The position numbers and the translations under genes are program-made. From Falsiroseomonas sp051859025 (GTDB lineage Bacteria; Pseudomonadota; Alphaproteobacteria; Acetobacterales; Acetobacteraceae), in contig NZ_JBHYGL010000003.1 in NCBI RefSeq assembly GCF_051859025.1, positions 103,040 through 167,039 on the forward strand: DNA of 64,000 nucleotides, written 5' to 3'. The notes below the pieces were generated by a model. That model saw only the letters and a list, made by a program, of their open reading frames with translations, had not been told where the DNA came from and did not search any database. This document shows, piece after piece, positions 9,801-18,020 of the stretch; within the stretch, counting starts at the first letter, position 1; every line of letters starts with the position of its first letter.

Positions 9801-11451
9801 CATGATCGCTGGTGGCCAGGGTGTAGCGTGGCTGGCCCACGAGGCCGTTCAGGGCCACCGCGAAAGCGTCCAGCCGGTTGCCATCCCGTGTCCGCAGCAC
9901 TGCGAGCGGCACCAGCGGCAGGCCGAGCCGGCCGACCTTGAAAGCGTGGTGGACGATGCCGCGTTCCGTCCCCGACGGACGAAAGCTGTCGCCTGCCTTG
10001 GCCATGAGGAGTTCGGGCGCATCCGCGTCCCGCTGGTCGGGCTCACCGCCCAGCCTGATCTGCGGCGCCGTCGCATCCCGCTGGAGTTCGCGGACCAGCC
10101 AGTCCGCGCCAGGCGGCGGCGCTACCGAATGGGCGGACTGGCAGGCCAGCACGCCGCGCGGCGGTGCCTTGGCCTCCATCGCATCGAGTTCGCAGTGCAG
10201 GACGGCGCGGGCACGTTGTTCGAGGATTTGCGGATCCAGCACCTCGATACGCCCGAGTTCGCCGGCGCCAGGCGCGTCGCGCAGCAGCAGCGCCGAGAGG
10301 TGAAGCAGCGCCGCGCCGCCGCCGGTGTTCGGATTGTCGAGCGGCAGCGCGGGGCGCAAGGCCAAGGGCAGCCGGCCATTGTTCGGCGTCAGCGCGATGC
10401 GGGCCGCATCGCCCTGCGGCGTGCCGAGCCCGTGGCAGGTGATGACCAGCGCCTCGCCCCGGCGCAGCGGCTCTGCCCAGAGATCCGACAGGCGGCGCAG
10501 CTGCCCGGTGCCGCGTCGGATGACGGCGACGATCTGCGGGGCCTCCATCTCCAGCGGCGCGATGGCCGGATTGCTGCGGGGATCGACATCGGCGGGCCGG
10601 CGCATCGGCCGGGCGGAATCGACATGCAGCGCGACTGTCGCGGCGCTGCTCCGCGGCGTGAAGCGCAGCGTTGCCACGCGCCCATCCGCATTGGCCGCGA
10701 CCGTCAGGTCGGTCGGGCGGCAGGGCAGCACGGTGCGGAACTCGAAGCGAGCGCCGCTGGTGGCGGCGGGGCGCCAGGCGCTGCCGACCTCGGCCGCGAG
10801 GGCACCGCGCGTGGCATGCAGGCCGATCACTGTCGCGCCGTCGACGATACGCACCAGTGGGACGAACAGCCCCGGCTCGGCCGCCAGCGAGTCACCCGGC
10901 GGGCGGGGTCGCGGCGGTTCCGTCGCGCGGGCCGGGCCGTCCAGAACCAGCCCGCCCAGGATGGCTAGGGGGCCGGTCGCGTTGTCGTCCAGCAGGGCGT
11001 AGCCCGGTAGGGCGACGCCGAGTTCCATGCGCTGCCCCGGCACTAGGCTGGTTGCACCGATCCGCCAGCCGGTGCTGTCGCCCTGCGGCGCGCGCAGGTA
11101 TAGCGGCCCTGCCTCCAGCGCCAGCGCCTGTAGCGGCGTGCTGTTGTCCGCCGGCTTGACGTGCAGCAGGGGCCTCGGCGCGCCCGCGGGCAGCGGATTG
11201 GGTGCGAGTTGCCACAGATCGCTCCCGGCGGAGCGCCGAAGGGCGAGCGTGCCGGCGATCCGTATCTCCGCCTGAGCGGTGGACAGCCGCGCGGTGATCC
11301 GCAGCGTGGCCGTGGCGCGCTGCCCCCCGGCGGTTTCGGTCAGCCGTGCCTCGTTGAGCTGGACCGCAAGGCCGGCCGCGACCGGGGGGTCTAGCGTCCC
11401 GTCGCCGCGGATGGGCCAATCGAGGCCCAGCAGATGCACTGCGTCGACCAT
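6844..11451 (-). CDS. Giant beta-rich protein of unknown function (1535 aa)
   Basis: The start at ATG 11451 (MVDAVHLLGLDWPIRG) has a good GAGAGGAGA ribosome site. No signal peptide is evident. The N-terminal third looks like repeated beta modules. The middle (roughly residues 850-1150) has alternating LKLDW, LRLQLPRFD and GLKLAGFDGL patterns resembling lipid-binding or beta-helical sheets. The C-terminal part is hydrophobic-amphipathic (WWIISVRVAVFA, then TWVVVTKTIAVDLAFDLSAR) and ends in RRSFTLNV. I cannot assign a domain. It is translated just after the lipoprotein (27-bp gap) and just before the other giant protein (8-bp gap), so the three are probably made in fixed proportion. Confidence 0.82.
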   Translation of the reverse strand: MVDAVHLLGLDWPIRGDGTLDPPVAAGLAVQLNEARLTETAGGQRATATLRITARLSTAQAEIRIAGTLALRRSAGSDLWQLAPNPLPAGAPRPLLHVKPADNSTPLQALALEAGPLYLRAPQGDSTGWRIGATSLVPGQRMELGVALPGYALLDDNATGPLAILGGLVLDGPARATEPPRPRPPGDSLAAEPGLFVPLVRIVDGATVIGLHATRGALAAEVGSAWRPAATSGARFEFRTVLPCRPTDLTVAANADGRVATLRFTPRSSAATVALHVDSARPMRRPADVDPRSNPAIAPLEMEAPQIVAVIRRGTGQLRRLSDLWAEPLRRGEALVITCHGLGTPQGDAARIALTPNNGRLPLALRPALPLDNPNTGGGAALLHLSALLLRDAPGAGELGRIEVLDPQILEQRARAVLHCELDAMEAKAPPRGVLACQSAHSVAPPPGADWLVRELQRDATAPQIRLGGEPDQRDADAPELLMAKAGDSFRPSGTERGIVHHAFKVGRLGLPLVPLAVLRTRDGNRLDAFAVALNGLVGQPRYTLATSDHETRLREGPHPNGPQVPLQALFPVPLARVAATAPAAQPGGAPPPASRPSLGDHWLTRSYGPFSPDRDFAVSHGQPAADPPDYLVLREPQQTPWLGVDQRLELTLPVGADGVVTIRVDLRDAGLEATAGTGGKVIGILKISRRLDLPAIFATEAAAGRPLPRRVPGALDEDLLDRIIDPSVKARGWTGLILFGVPVQALPEMLQRFMPSGLVLGYLAVPPALRGQPPSIAARLRWKQADAQPERDESGEAFFRPISADIAWADGKLRHAEIEARLRVRAFLGLGDAANPPPPLAIRGSFDAERNELRFSGRFDTPLDLLPPLVGDEKRVIEQAVLNGLSVVKADDGVWLSVDGEITPGEFHWANGPIDIPRLGRSPITFTGLRLQLPRFDISLPWQPTAFRYPSLKLPLDAKPFGFGPLRLKLDWLGLGSGVDLTGYIPMWSDWSAGAGDFCFGLSLELMKLPELALKSVDRLRIDLAFRLPSLGGGLHRNWNLNDARIGLKLAGFDGLNIDLLRFIVLKADKVRFGKVVTPEKPGGNPWIVFTGVSLSVAGFKVMENLALAVFTTSEGKTGFVGWLGGSDAASGNLMNLLGCDWLLLGQNVTLREDATKDVFQKLLGIEDLLPGQPQGADADPIERNSKDFHKFIGAAFGANQDVEPAGEGRERAVIKANQQLFIPDPGSANRESWFFGAGVNFADGLLRGKALFQDRRYYGLALGGRMFDFLFDAPFAVSILYQKGDVPSKDRFFCAIAVPSFTLTGFSFRGGILEATVVMDGDFLFDFGFPRLDGPRRAWERSFGAIVGILQGSGGVYLGRARGGEVKRRLADLVAKLPATAYSPDTLEALSAGYGVQAGFGATFNAGVVKAFARIGLYLVCEGDIVTAKQATGQGRRDLVALRVTGAAGVLVEAQAQLDWWIISVRVAVFATAEIRATLTWVVVTKTIAVDLAFDLSARVSASACIGAGPFKVCKGISVSLSMPVRRSFTLNV

Positions 11452-11478
11452 CCGCCGTCTCCTCTCGCCCAGGCTGCC

Positions 11479-12702
11479 TCAGTCCCAGCCGCGCACCCGC
11501 ACGGGATCCGTCAGGCGCCGCCCGCCGCCCGGATACGCCGCGACCCCGGGCACCAGGAGGTCGCCCGGCGCGACCAGGATCGTATCGGCGTCTCCGCGAT
11601 CCGCGACCATCACGACGGGCTGGTCCGCCGGCCAGTCGGCCATGGCGCCCAGCCGCGGCACGGCGGGTTGCAGCAGGATGGCGAAGGCGCCATCCGCGGC
11701 GCGGTAGGCGGAGGCAGAGAGCGCACCCCTTCCGCCGGCCGGCTGGTACTGGCCGTCGCGCCGGATCGCCGCGATCGGAGCGCCGATCGCGTCCTCCACG
11801 TCGCGGAGCGTCGTGCAGGGGGTGACGAAGCGCGGCTGCGCTTCGCCGGCGACGCGGACCGGGATCAGCAGCTCAATCCAGCCCCGGCCCTCCAGCGCGC
11901 CCACCGCCACCGCCATCGCGTTCCGGCCCCCGGGTACGCGCTGCGCCAGCCCGACCTGATCGGAGCCAATCGCGCCGGTCCAGCCGAAGGTGCGGACAGG
12001 CAGCGGCGGCGGGCCGGACGCCGCCGTGCCCCAGGTGAGAAATTCAAGATGACGGCGCGCGGCAGCGTTGGGGTCGATGTCTGCGACGTGGCCCGGCAAC
12101 AGGCGGCAGACCACGGACCGCGTCCATTCAAGGCGCTGCCCGGGCGGTGGTAGCTCCTCCTCGCTGGTCTGCGCCTGGACGATGCTCATCGTCGCGGCGA
12201 TTGGGGCGAAGACCTGGGCGCCGAGCCGCCGTTCGAAGCTGGCGGCGCAGCGCCATGCGGCCTCCCCGCACGGTTCCCGCCGGACCGCTTCGCCGCGGTC
12301 GGAGGCCCATTGCGTGAAGTCCTGGGGCTCGGGCAGGCCGGGCACCGCATCGCGCAGTTCCGCCTGCTGCAGCAGCGCGAGGACCACCTGCATGTCGGCG
12401 GCCGTCCATCCGTCAGCGGCCGGGACGGTCCAGTCGATCCGGGCCGGCATCGGCGGCTGGACGTTCCGGTTCCGCTCCGCAAGGCTGGTCATCGTCATGC
12501 GCAGGCGCATGCCCGGTGCGACGGGGATGGCGGGCGCGGCTGCGCCCGGCAATGGCAGGTAGGTGAGCGCGCCGTTCAGGTCCGCCGGTGATGCCTCCCG
12601 GCCCGCACAGGCGCCGAGTAGTGCAAGGCACGGCACTGCCAGGGCCGCACGCGCCGCATGCCGCCATGCTGCGCCCCACGGTGCGCCGGAGCGGTTCATC
12701 AT
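11479..12702 (-). CDS. Lipoprotein of unknown function (407 aa)
   Basis: The start is taken at ATG 12702, which overlaps the previous stop (ATGATGA) and follows GGGGGATCGAGAGG. The longer frame to 12879 would lie wholly inside the preceding gene. Residues 1-31 are a signal peptide with n-region RHAAR, a hydrophobic core ALAVPCLALL and the lipobox LLGAC, so the mature protein should be a lipid-anchored envelope protein starting at Cys. The +2 residue is Ala, which in proteobacteria favours outer-membrane sorting. The rest has four further Cys, possibly disulfide-bonded, and no family I recognise. It is a probable envelope anchor for the giant proteins encoded downstream (inference). Confidence 0.8.
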   Translation of the reverse strand: MMNRSGAPWGAAWRHAARAALAVPCLALLGACAGREASPADLNGALTYLPLPGAAAPAIPVAPGMRLRMTMTSLAERNRNVQPPMPARIDWTVPAADGWTAADMQVVLALLQQAELRDAVPGLPEPQDFTQWASDRGEAVRREPCGEAAWRCAASFERRLGAQVFAPIAATMSIVQAQTSEEELPPPGQRLEWTRSVVCRLLPGHVADIDPNAAARRHLEFLTWGTAASGPPPLPVRTFGWTGAIGSDQVGLAQRVPGGRNAMAVAVGALEGRGWIELLIPVRVAGEAQPRFVTPCTTLRDVEDAIGAPIAAIRRDGQYQPAGGRGALSASAYRAADGAFAILLQPAVPRLGAMADWPADQPVVMVADRGDADTILVAPGDLLVPGVAAYPGGGRRLTDPVRVRGWD

Positions 12703-14102
12703 GCCTCTCGATCCCCCAAGATCATCTCTGCCTGACAAGCCCCTGGCGCCATCGGCGTGGCGCCGGCGAGCAGCGAGGCGAGCTCGCATCCGCCGGGTGG
12801 CGCGCCAGGCAAGCCCCAACTTGCGAGCCTGTAGGAGGCGGTTGGTTGCACAGCCTCCCCCCGGCCGGTGAGGCGCCATCCCCCGGCCGGATCAGGGGCG
12901 AGCCCGTACCGCTGCACGGCGGCCGGTAGCAGGTGGTCGAGGGGCGCGCACAGCGCTGTCGCCGTGGCCATGGCAGCTAGGAGGTCGATGCCCGAAAGGT
13001 CCCGGACCGTCACCCGCGCCGCAGGGCCTCCGGGAAGGTGGGCGAAGGTCGCGGGTCGAGTCCGCGCTTCCGGCAGCGGCCTTGTCGGAAGCCACAGCGC
13101 GACATCGGCGCCGGTCCTTCGAAGGACCTCCTCGGCCAAGCTTCCGGTGCCTGGGACCGGGCATGCCGGCGACAGCATCGCGTCCGCCGCACAGGAATCC
13201 GCAATCTGCGCCAGCAATGCCGCGATGGGTGGCGCGACCGCTCCGTCGCCCCTGCCCAGGCGAAGCGCCCGGGGGCCCGGCCAGGTGGAGGCTAGGCGTC
13301 CGGCCTCGAGCGGCAGGAGAAGCGCGAAGGGCCGGCCGGCCGGGACCCGCAGCAGCCAGCGCTGCCCCGGAAGACGGGTCGCGACCGGCTCCGGTAAGTC
13401 GGCGCAAGGCATGACGACGAGGTCGGCGTCCAGCTGATCGATACCGAGCCCGTCGGGAAGATTGCGTCGCAGCACCAAGGCAAGAAGCGAGGCACCTTCC
13501 GCGCGCAGCCGCCGCGTGGCGATGTGGAGGCTCTCCGTCACGGCCTCGACCGGCGGGGTGGCGCTCACCTCCGTCCGCGACAGGAGCGCGAGGATGATCG
13601 GGGAGACCAGGCTGAGCGCCCCGATGGCGGGGTTCATCCCCGGCACCGGCGGCATGGCGACCACATCCGGCGATGCGAAACGCCAGGGGATGGCAGGCCC
13701 GTCGTCGCGCAGTAAATCCTGGTGCGGGACATGCAGGGTCGGGGCGAGCGCGTCGAGGACGCGCCCGATGACCGGCCCGCCACCGTGCCAGGCGTACGGA
13801 GTGCCGGTCAGGCTATCGCCAATGTCGAGCGCGGCCGCAGGCGCGACGCCTGCGGCATGCAACGCCGCGCAGAGGTCGAAGACAGAGCCTGCCCACGACG
13901 CGGCTTCGACACCAAGCTGTCTGGTCAGATCGGCTTGCAGCCCGCCGAAGACCAGCAACTGGGACGATGGCGCTGCCGCCGCGCTGCCGGGTTGAATGGT
14001 CGCGCATGGCGTGGCCAGAAGGCCGCCCAGCTTGAACAGCAGACGGCGCGAAAGGGGCATGCCGGCTGGATTCAGGACGGCACCCGGCAGTGGCTTTGGC
14101 AT
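12699..14102 (-). CDS. Tat-exported 5'-nucleotidase-like protein, probably catalytically degenerate
   Basis: The 467-residue protein carries an N-terminal SRRLLFKLGGLLA segment ending in SAAAAP, a twin-arginine-type signal. The mature part follows the UshA/5'-nucleotidase layout: LDIGDSLTGTPYAWHGGGPV matches the metal-site region GDxxxGTP, and the C-terminal part has RRTGADVALWLP and VTVRDLSGIDLLAAM like the substrate-binding domain. However, the usual GNHE, SHxG and GHxH metal and catalytic motifs are not seen at their expected places (for example HVPHQDLL, MPCADL). It may be a binding protein or pseudoenzyme. It is the first gene of the operon and overlaps the lipoprotein gene. An internal start at 14060 is possible; 14102 has the better upstream purine tract. 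Confidence 0.6.
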   Translation of the reverse strand: MPKPLPGAVLNPAGMPLSRRLLFKLGGLLATPCATIQPGSAAAAPSSQLLVFGGLQADLTRQLGVEAASWAGSVFDLCAALHAAGVAPAAALDIGDSLTGTPYAWHGGGPVIGRVLDALAPTLHVPHQDLLRDDGPAIPWRFASPDVVAMPPVPGMNPAIGALSLVSPIILALLSRTEVSATPPVEAVTESLHIATRRLRAEGASLLALVLRRNLPDGLGIDQLDADLVVMPCADLPEPVATRLPGQRWLLRVPAGRPFALLLPLEAGRLASTWPGPRALRLGRGDGAVAPPIAALLAQIADSCAADAMLSPACPVPGTGSLAEEVLRRTGADVALWLPTRPLPEARTRPATFAHLPGGPAARVTVRDLSGIDLLAAMATATALCAPLDHLLPAAVQRYGLAPDPAGGWRLTGRGEAVQPTASYRLASWGLPGAPPGGCELASLLAGATPMAPGACQAEMILGDREA

Positions 14103-14210
14103 CGCTGCATGCTCTTCTCATGAGCGATCATCGCGTCATGTCATGGGCATTACGGAATAAGAATAAATCAATTTCAATTCGAAAATGCGCCGCCATTCAT
14201 TACCGATAAT
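14103..14210 (-). promoter_or_regulatory. AT-rich leader, probable promoter region of the giant-protein operon
   Basis: This short stretch is far richer in A/T than its surroundings. On the minus strand it has a TTGAAA hexamer followed by an AT-rich spacer about 60-100 bases upstream of the first start codon. I cannot fix a matching -10 hexamer. It lies between the operon and the first IS remnant, so the IS end may also contribute. Confidence 0.35.
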
Positions 14211-14636
14211 TCACTTCTGACAAACGATCTTCCATCGCATCGAATTTCGTATCGACCCGCGTGGGTCGGTAGTCGGCCGTGAAGAACGCGATGTCAGCGC
14301 GCGGCGAGCAGCGGTGTTGGCGTCGAGGCCGTGGGCGCGAGGAGGCTGAGGATCGCGAGAAGGCGTATCAGCCCAGGCAAGGAGGACACGGAGGTTGTGT
14401 CTTGCGGCGGCGAGGATGAGGTTGATGGCGTCACCGGTGGCGGCGGCGGGGAAGTTGCGGCCGAGATGGCCGTGTTGCTTCAGGTGGCCGATGGCCTGCT
14501 TGATGCCTGCGCGCCGCCTGATCCCGCGGCGAATGGCGGGCGTTACGCCACGCTTCTGGCCAGAGAGGAAAACGCGGGCCTTGTCGGCGTCGTGGCCGCG
14601 ATAGCCGCAATCGACATAGGCGCGGTCGATGGACAG
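14211..14636 (-). pseudogene. IS5-family transposase, C-terminal fragment
   Basis: The frame reads RAYVDCGYRGHDADKARVF, then SGQKRGVTPAIRRGIRRRAG, GHLKQHGHLGRN and NLILAAARHNLRVLLAW, which is the end of the DDE domain of IS5-family (ISL-type H) transposases including the final Glu region. The N-terminal two thirds are missing: in-frame sequence upstream of about 14640 loses similarity and meets a stop near 14690. The C-terminus continues past the usual end (LLLAW) for about 50 unrelated residues. It is a dead remnant at the right border of the giant-protein operon. Confidence 0.75.
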
Positions 14637-14687
14637 TATCCATCCGGCCAAGGCCGCGGGTGATGAGCGCGTTGGCTGGGCGGACGC

Positions 14688-14894
14688 TTACCGCTTTTGA
14701 TCAGCGATGAGCTCCTTGAGGCTTTCGATGCCGCGCTCGGTGAAGCCAAGGGTCGCGTGATCGTCGGTGTCGTAGATCCAGAGGCAGCCGTCCTCGGGTT
14801 CGAGTTGGTCGGCGATCTCGTCGAGGAGGTCGACGGTCTCGCCAAGTATCTCGGCGGCGCGGGCGATGGTGAAGACGACGCTTGACGCGGCCAC
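14688..14894 (-). CDS. IS66-associated small protein
   Basis: A 68-codon frame starts at GTG 14894, just after the IS66 transposase fragment stop. It reads VAASSVVFTIARAAEILGET and then LEPEDGCLWIYDTDDH and GIESLKELIADQ. Similar small proteins of unknown function commonly follow tnpC in IS66 elements of alphaproteobacteria. It was probably cotransposed and may serve no role here. Confidence 0.55.
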   Translation of the reverse strand: MAASSVVFTIARAAEILGETVDLLDEIADQLEPEDGCLWIYDTDDHATLGFTERGIESLKELIADQKR

Positions 14895-14896
14895 GG

Positions 14897-15306
14897 TCAG
14901 GCGGCCTCGGCGGCGGGACTGGCCTGGGTCACCTTCCAGTGCCACGGCAGCAACTCGTGCAGGCGGGAGGCCGGGTGGTCGACGATGCGGGTCAGCAAGT
15001 CGGCGAGCCAGCCGCGGGGATCGACGTCGTTCAGCTTGGCGGTGGCGATGAGGCAATACATCGCCGCGGCGCGCTCACCGCCGCGGTCGGAGCCGGCGAA
15101 CAGCCATGCCTTTCTGCGGAGAGCCACGCCGCGCAGCTGCCGCTCGGCGGCGTTGTTGGTCAAACAGATCCTGCCGTCATTCAGGAACCGGCTGAAGGCG
15201 TACCAGCGGGTCAGCATGTAGTCCATGGCCTTGGCCACCTCGGCGTGGCGCGACATCCGGGCGCGCTGTTCGCGCATCCAGGTCTCGACCTCGGCGACGC
15301 GGCGTG
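14897..15306 (-). pseudogene. IS66-family transposase (TnpC), C-terminal fragment
   Basis: The segment encodes AMDYMLTRWYAFSRFLNDGR, then LTNNAAERQLRGVALRRKAW and GSDRGGERAAAMYCLIATAK, diagnostic of the IS66 DDE domain end, followed by the IS66 C-terminal domain (LNDVDPRGWLADLLTRI, LLPWHWK). The full protein is about 500 aa; only about 135 residues remain. Upstream in frame (VAEVETW) similarity stops near 15306, where the sequence joins the IS481 fragment. This junction gives a spurious 214-codon fused frame in an overlapping phase. Confidence 0.82.
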
Positions 15307-15309
15307 CTG

Positions 15310-15797
15310 CCGGTGTGGGCGCCGATCACGACCTGCCCGCCCGGTGCCGGGCGGTTGAAGTCGATCTGCCAGAGATCGTTGGGGGCTTCGCGTTCGAAGC
15401 GGGTGAAGGGCTTGTGGCGTGCCGCCTCGGCAGGGTCGATCCGCCCCGCGCGGCGCAGGACCTCGGTGATGGTGGAAGGGGCCGGGACGTCGGCGACGCC
15501 CAGGTCGCGCAGACGGCGGGCGAGCTTGCGCCCACCCCAGGCCGGATGGGCGGCGCGCAGGGCGAGGATCTGCGCCTCAGTCCCAGGCGGAACCTGGCGG
15601 GGGCTCGTGCGCGGACGCCGGGACTGGTCGGCCAGGCCTGCGTCACCTTGCTCGCGATGGCGGCGCAGCAGAGTGAAGCCGGTCTGCCGGCTGATGCAGA
15701 AGCGCCGGCAGAGGGCGGCGGTCGAGACCTCGCCAGACTGCGCAAGGCGAATGACCTCGCGACGTGTATCGAGCACGGAAAACGCCTTCCAGGGCAC
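15310..15797 (-). pseudogene. IS481-family transposase, N-terminal fragment
   Basis: It starts at GTG 15797 with VPWKAFSVLDTRREVIRLA, followed by the HTH (ALCRRFCISRQTGFTLLRRH), the linker HPAWGGRKLARRLRDLG and the first catalytic Asp in NDLWQIDF (about residue 146). The second and third catalytic residues are missing because the frame runs into IS66-derived sequence at about 15310. It is inactive. Confidence 0.78.
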
Positions 15798-16002
15798 CGC
15801 CTCTCTCCCGAGAAACCACACCCAAAAGCGTCAAGCATGTCTCCGAACACCCGTAAGGGATGTGTCCGGTCTAAATGCGGATTTCACGGGATGATGGGCA
15901 CTGATTCCACGGGATCGTGGGCACCCGGTTGAGGGTTGCCTGGGGTGGATTGCCGACAGTCTGAGCCGGCTAAGGGGACCTCGTCCTGAACGGGGTCTGC
16001 CG

Positions 16003-17016
16003 ATGCCTACTGAGAGATTGTCGATGCGCCGGATCCGCGACGTACTGCGTCTGAAGTTCGAGGCTGGGCTGAGTGACCGCGTCCTGGCGACGGCGGTTGG
16101 CGTCAGCAAAGGCGCGGACGCGTCCTACGTGTCGCGGGCGCGAGCGGCGGGGCTCGCCTGGCCGCTGCCGGCCGGGATGGACGACACGGCGCTGGAGCGT
16201 CGGCTGTTCCCGGGTCAGCCGGCGCCAGAGGCGGCGCGACCATTGCCGGACTGGGCAGCGGTGGAGCGTGAATTGCGGCGGCGCGGCGTGACCCGGGCGC
16301 TGCTGTGGCAGGAGTACAGGGCCGAGCAGCCGGACGGCTTCGGCTATTCCTGGTTCTGCGAGGCTTACGACGCCTGGAAATCCCAGGTCTCGCCGACCAT
16401 GCGGCAGAGCCATGTCGGCGGCGAGAAGGTCTTCGTGGACTTCGCCGGCGACACCATCGGCGTGGTCGACCCGGACAGCGGCGAGATCTGGCAGGCCAAG
16501 CTGTTCGTCGCCTGCATGGGCGCCTCCAGCCTGGTGTTTGCCGAGGCCCGGGCCAGCGAGGGCCTGGCGGAATGGCTTGGCGCGCATGTGAACCTGTTCG
16601 CCGCGCTGGGGGGCGTGCCGAAATTCGTGGTCTGCGACAACCTCAAGGCCGCGGTCACCAACCCCGACCGACATGACCCCGGGCTGAACCGGTCCTACCT
16701 GGAGATGGCAACATACTACGGCACCGCCATCCTGCCGGCGCGGCCGGGCAAGCCGCGCGACAAAGCCAAGGTGGAGCAGTCGGTGCTGCTGGCGGAGCGC
16801 TGGATTCTGGCGCGGCTGCGCAACGCCCGGTTTTTCTCGCTGGCCGACCTCAACGCGGCGATCAGCACCCTGACCGCCGAACTGAACGCCCGCCTGATGC
16901 GCGGCTTTGGCGCCAGCCGGGCGGAACTCTTCGCCAGCCTGGATGCCCCGGCGCTGCAGCCGCTGAGGACGCCGCCAGGATCGGGCCCTCCGCCGTGGCG
17001 CTGTGTGACGCGGTGA
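16003..17016 (+). pseudogene. istA: IS21 transposase IstA, truncated by internal deletion
   Basis: The frame encodes the IstA HTH (MRRIRDVLRLKFEAGLSDRV, then ATAVGVSKG) and the DDE core: EKVFVDFAGDTIGVVD (first Asp), PKFVVCDNLKAAV (second Asp) and PARPGKPRDKAKVEQSV (Glu). After FASLDAPALQPL, where relatives continue for about 150 residues, the sequence jumps and the frame ends within 20 residues. The remaining C-terminal piece of IstA reappears in the next frame. The catalytic triad is present, so the lesion is a deletion of the C-terminal region. Confidence 0.85.
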
Positions 17017-17708
17017 TGACGGCGCGGCCGCATCCCGAGCAAGGCTTCCGCACCTGTCTCGGCATCCTGGGCCTGGCGCGGAGCTATGGCGCCGCCCGGC
17101 TGGAGGCTGCCAGCGCCCGCGGCGTCAGCATCCGCGCCCGCTCCGTCGGCTCCATCCGTTCGATCCTCCAGAACGGCCTCGACCGGGCGCTGTTCCAGAA
17201 GCTGGTGGCCGGCGATTGGATCGAAAGGCACGAGGGGCTGCTGGTCACCGGGCCGACCAGCGTCGGCAAGTCCTGGCTGGCCTGCGCGCTTGCTCACAAG
17301 GCCTGCCGGGATGGCCGGCGCGTGCTTTACCAGCGGGTCCCCAGGCTGTTCGAGGCCCTCGCCATCGCCCGCGGCGACGGACGCCACAGCCGCGCCCTGA
17401 AGGCCCTGGCGAAGGTCGAGTTGCTGGTGCTGGACGACTGGGGCCTGGCGGTGCTGACCCAGGCGGAACGCGAGGATCTGCGGGAGATCCTGGAGGACCG
17501 CCATGGCCGCAGTTCCACCATCGTCACCAGCCGGGTGCCGGTCGCCCAGTGGGACGCCGTGATCGGCAATCCGACGCTCGCCAACGCCATCCTCGACCGC
17601 CTGATCCACAACGCCCATCGCATCGAGCTCAAGGTAGAAAGCATGCGTCGCACTGCTGCCAGGCGAGCCGCGTCAGCCGAAACGCTTGACGCCAATCCGC
17701 CTCCCTGA
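16995..17708 (+). pseudogene. istB: IstA C-terminal tail fused to IstB lacking its N-terminus
   Basis: Residues 1-60 (RPHPEQGFRTCLGILGLARS, then GSIRSILQN) are the conserved tail of IstA. From residue 61 (GLDRALFQKLVAGDWI) the sequence is the IstB ATPase: Walker A GPTSVGKSW (residues 86-94; the usual third Gly is Ser), Walker B LLVLDDWG and a sensor motif TIVTSRVP. The join falls at GLDR (17175-17186), a motif occurring both near the end of IstA and before the IstB AAA+ core, so deletion by short homology is likely. The IstB N-terminal domain that contacts IstA is missing. Confidence 0.8.
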
Positions 17709-17762
17709 TCCACCAAGCCGTCGGCATGACACCTGCCCACGATCACCGGAATACGCAGTCTA

Positions 17763-18020
17763 AACACGCGAGCAACACGCTTCGGCGCAGCGGAAGCGAC
17801 GGATCTGGACATGCAGATCGACCACTCGGCCATGGGCCGGCAGATCGAGGACCCGCCGTCGGTGTAAGCTGTGAACAAGGTTCGAGTGCACCCCGCAACT
17901 CGGGCAGTGGCCGATGCGGCCTGCTCGGCGTGCGCTGATGGTAATCGTGTCGGCCGTCACCTCGACAGCCTCGAGCATGAGCCCGACTGGCAGAAGAGAA
18001 CGCGGATCGAGGCTCGGCAT
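17763..18020 (-). pseudogene. ISL3-family transposase, N-terminal fragment (copy 1)
   Basis: 86 codons read MPSLDPRSLLPVGLMLEAVE, then a zinc-ribbon start (CPSCG) and RRRVLDLPAHGRVVDLHVQI RRFRC (written in two parts), the N-terminal zinc-binding and HTH region of ISL3 transposases (normally about 400-550 aa). The fragment ends at the IS21 right border. A second fragment of the same family lies at 30144-30353 and stops at nearly the same point. Confidence 0.72.

Larger units (their letters stand above)
15870..17758 (+). mobile_element. IS21-family element with two internal deletions
   Basis: The left end carries two related 21-bp repeats (15881-15901 and 15904-15924, 18/21 identical, each ending GGGCAC) and the right end an inverted copy (17733-17752, reading ATTCCGGTGATCGTGGGCAG on the minus strand). 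Such multiple terminal repeats bind IstA. At about 1.9 kb it is shorter than usual IS21 elements (2.2-2.5 kb), which agrees with deletions in istA and at the istA/istB boundary. Exact ends are approximate. Confidence 0.72.

Noticed and set aside
9004..10968. Long plus-strand open frame (654 codons) opposite the 1535-aa giant gene
   Set aside because: It has no motifs, no ribosome site and shadow-type composition; the minus-strand frame covers the whole region without a break.
15177..15821. 214-codon frame that looks like one complete IS481 transposase
   Set aside because: Only its first two thirds match IS481. The rest is IS66 sequence read in the wrong phase, so it was split into two fragments.
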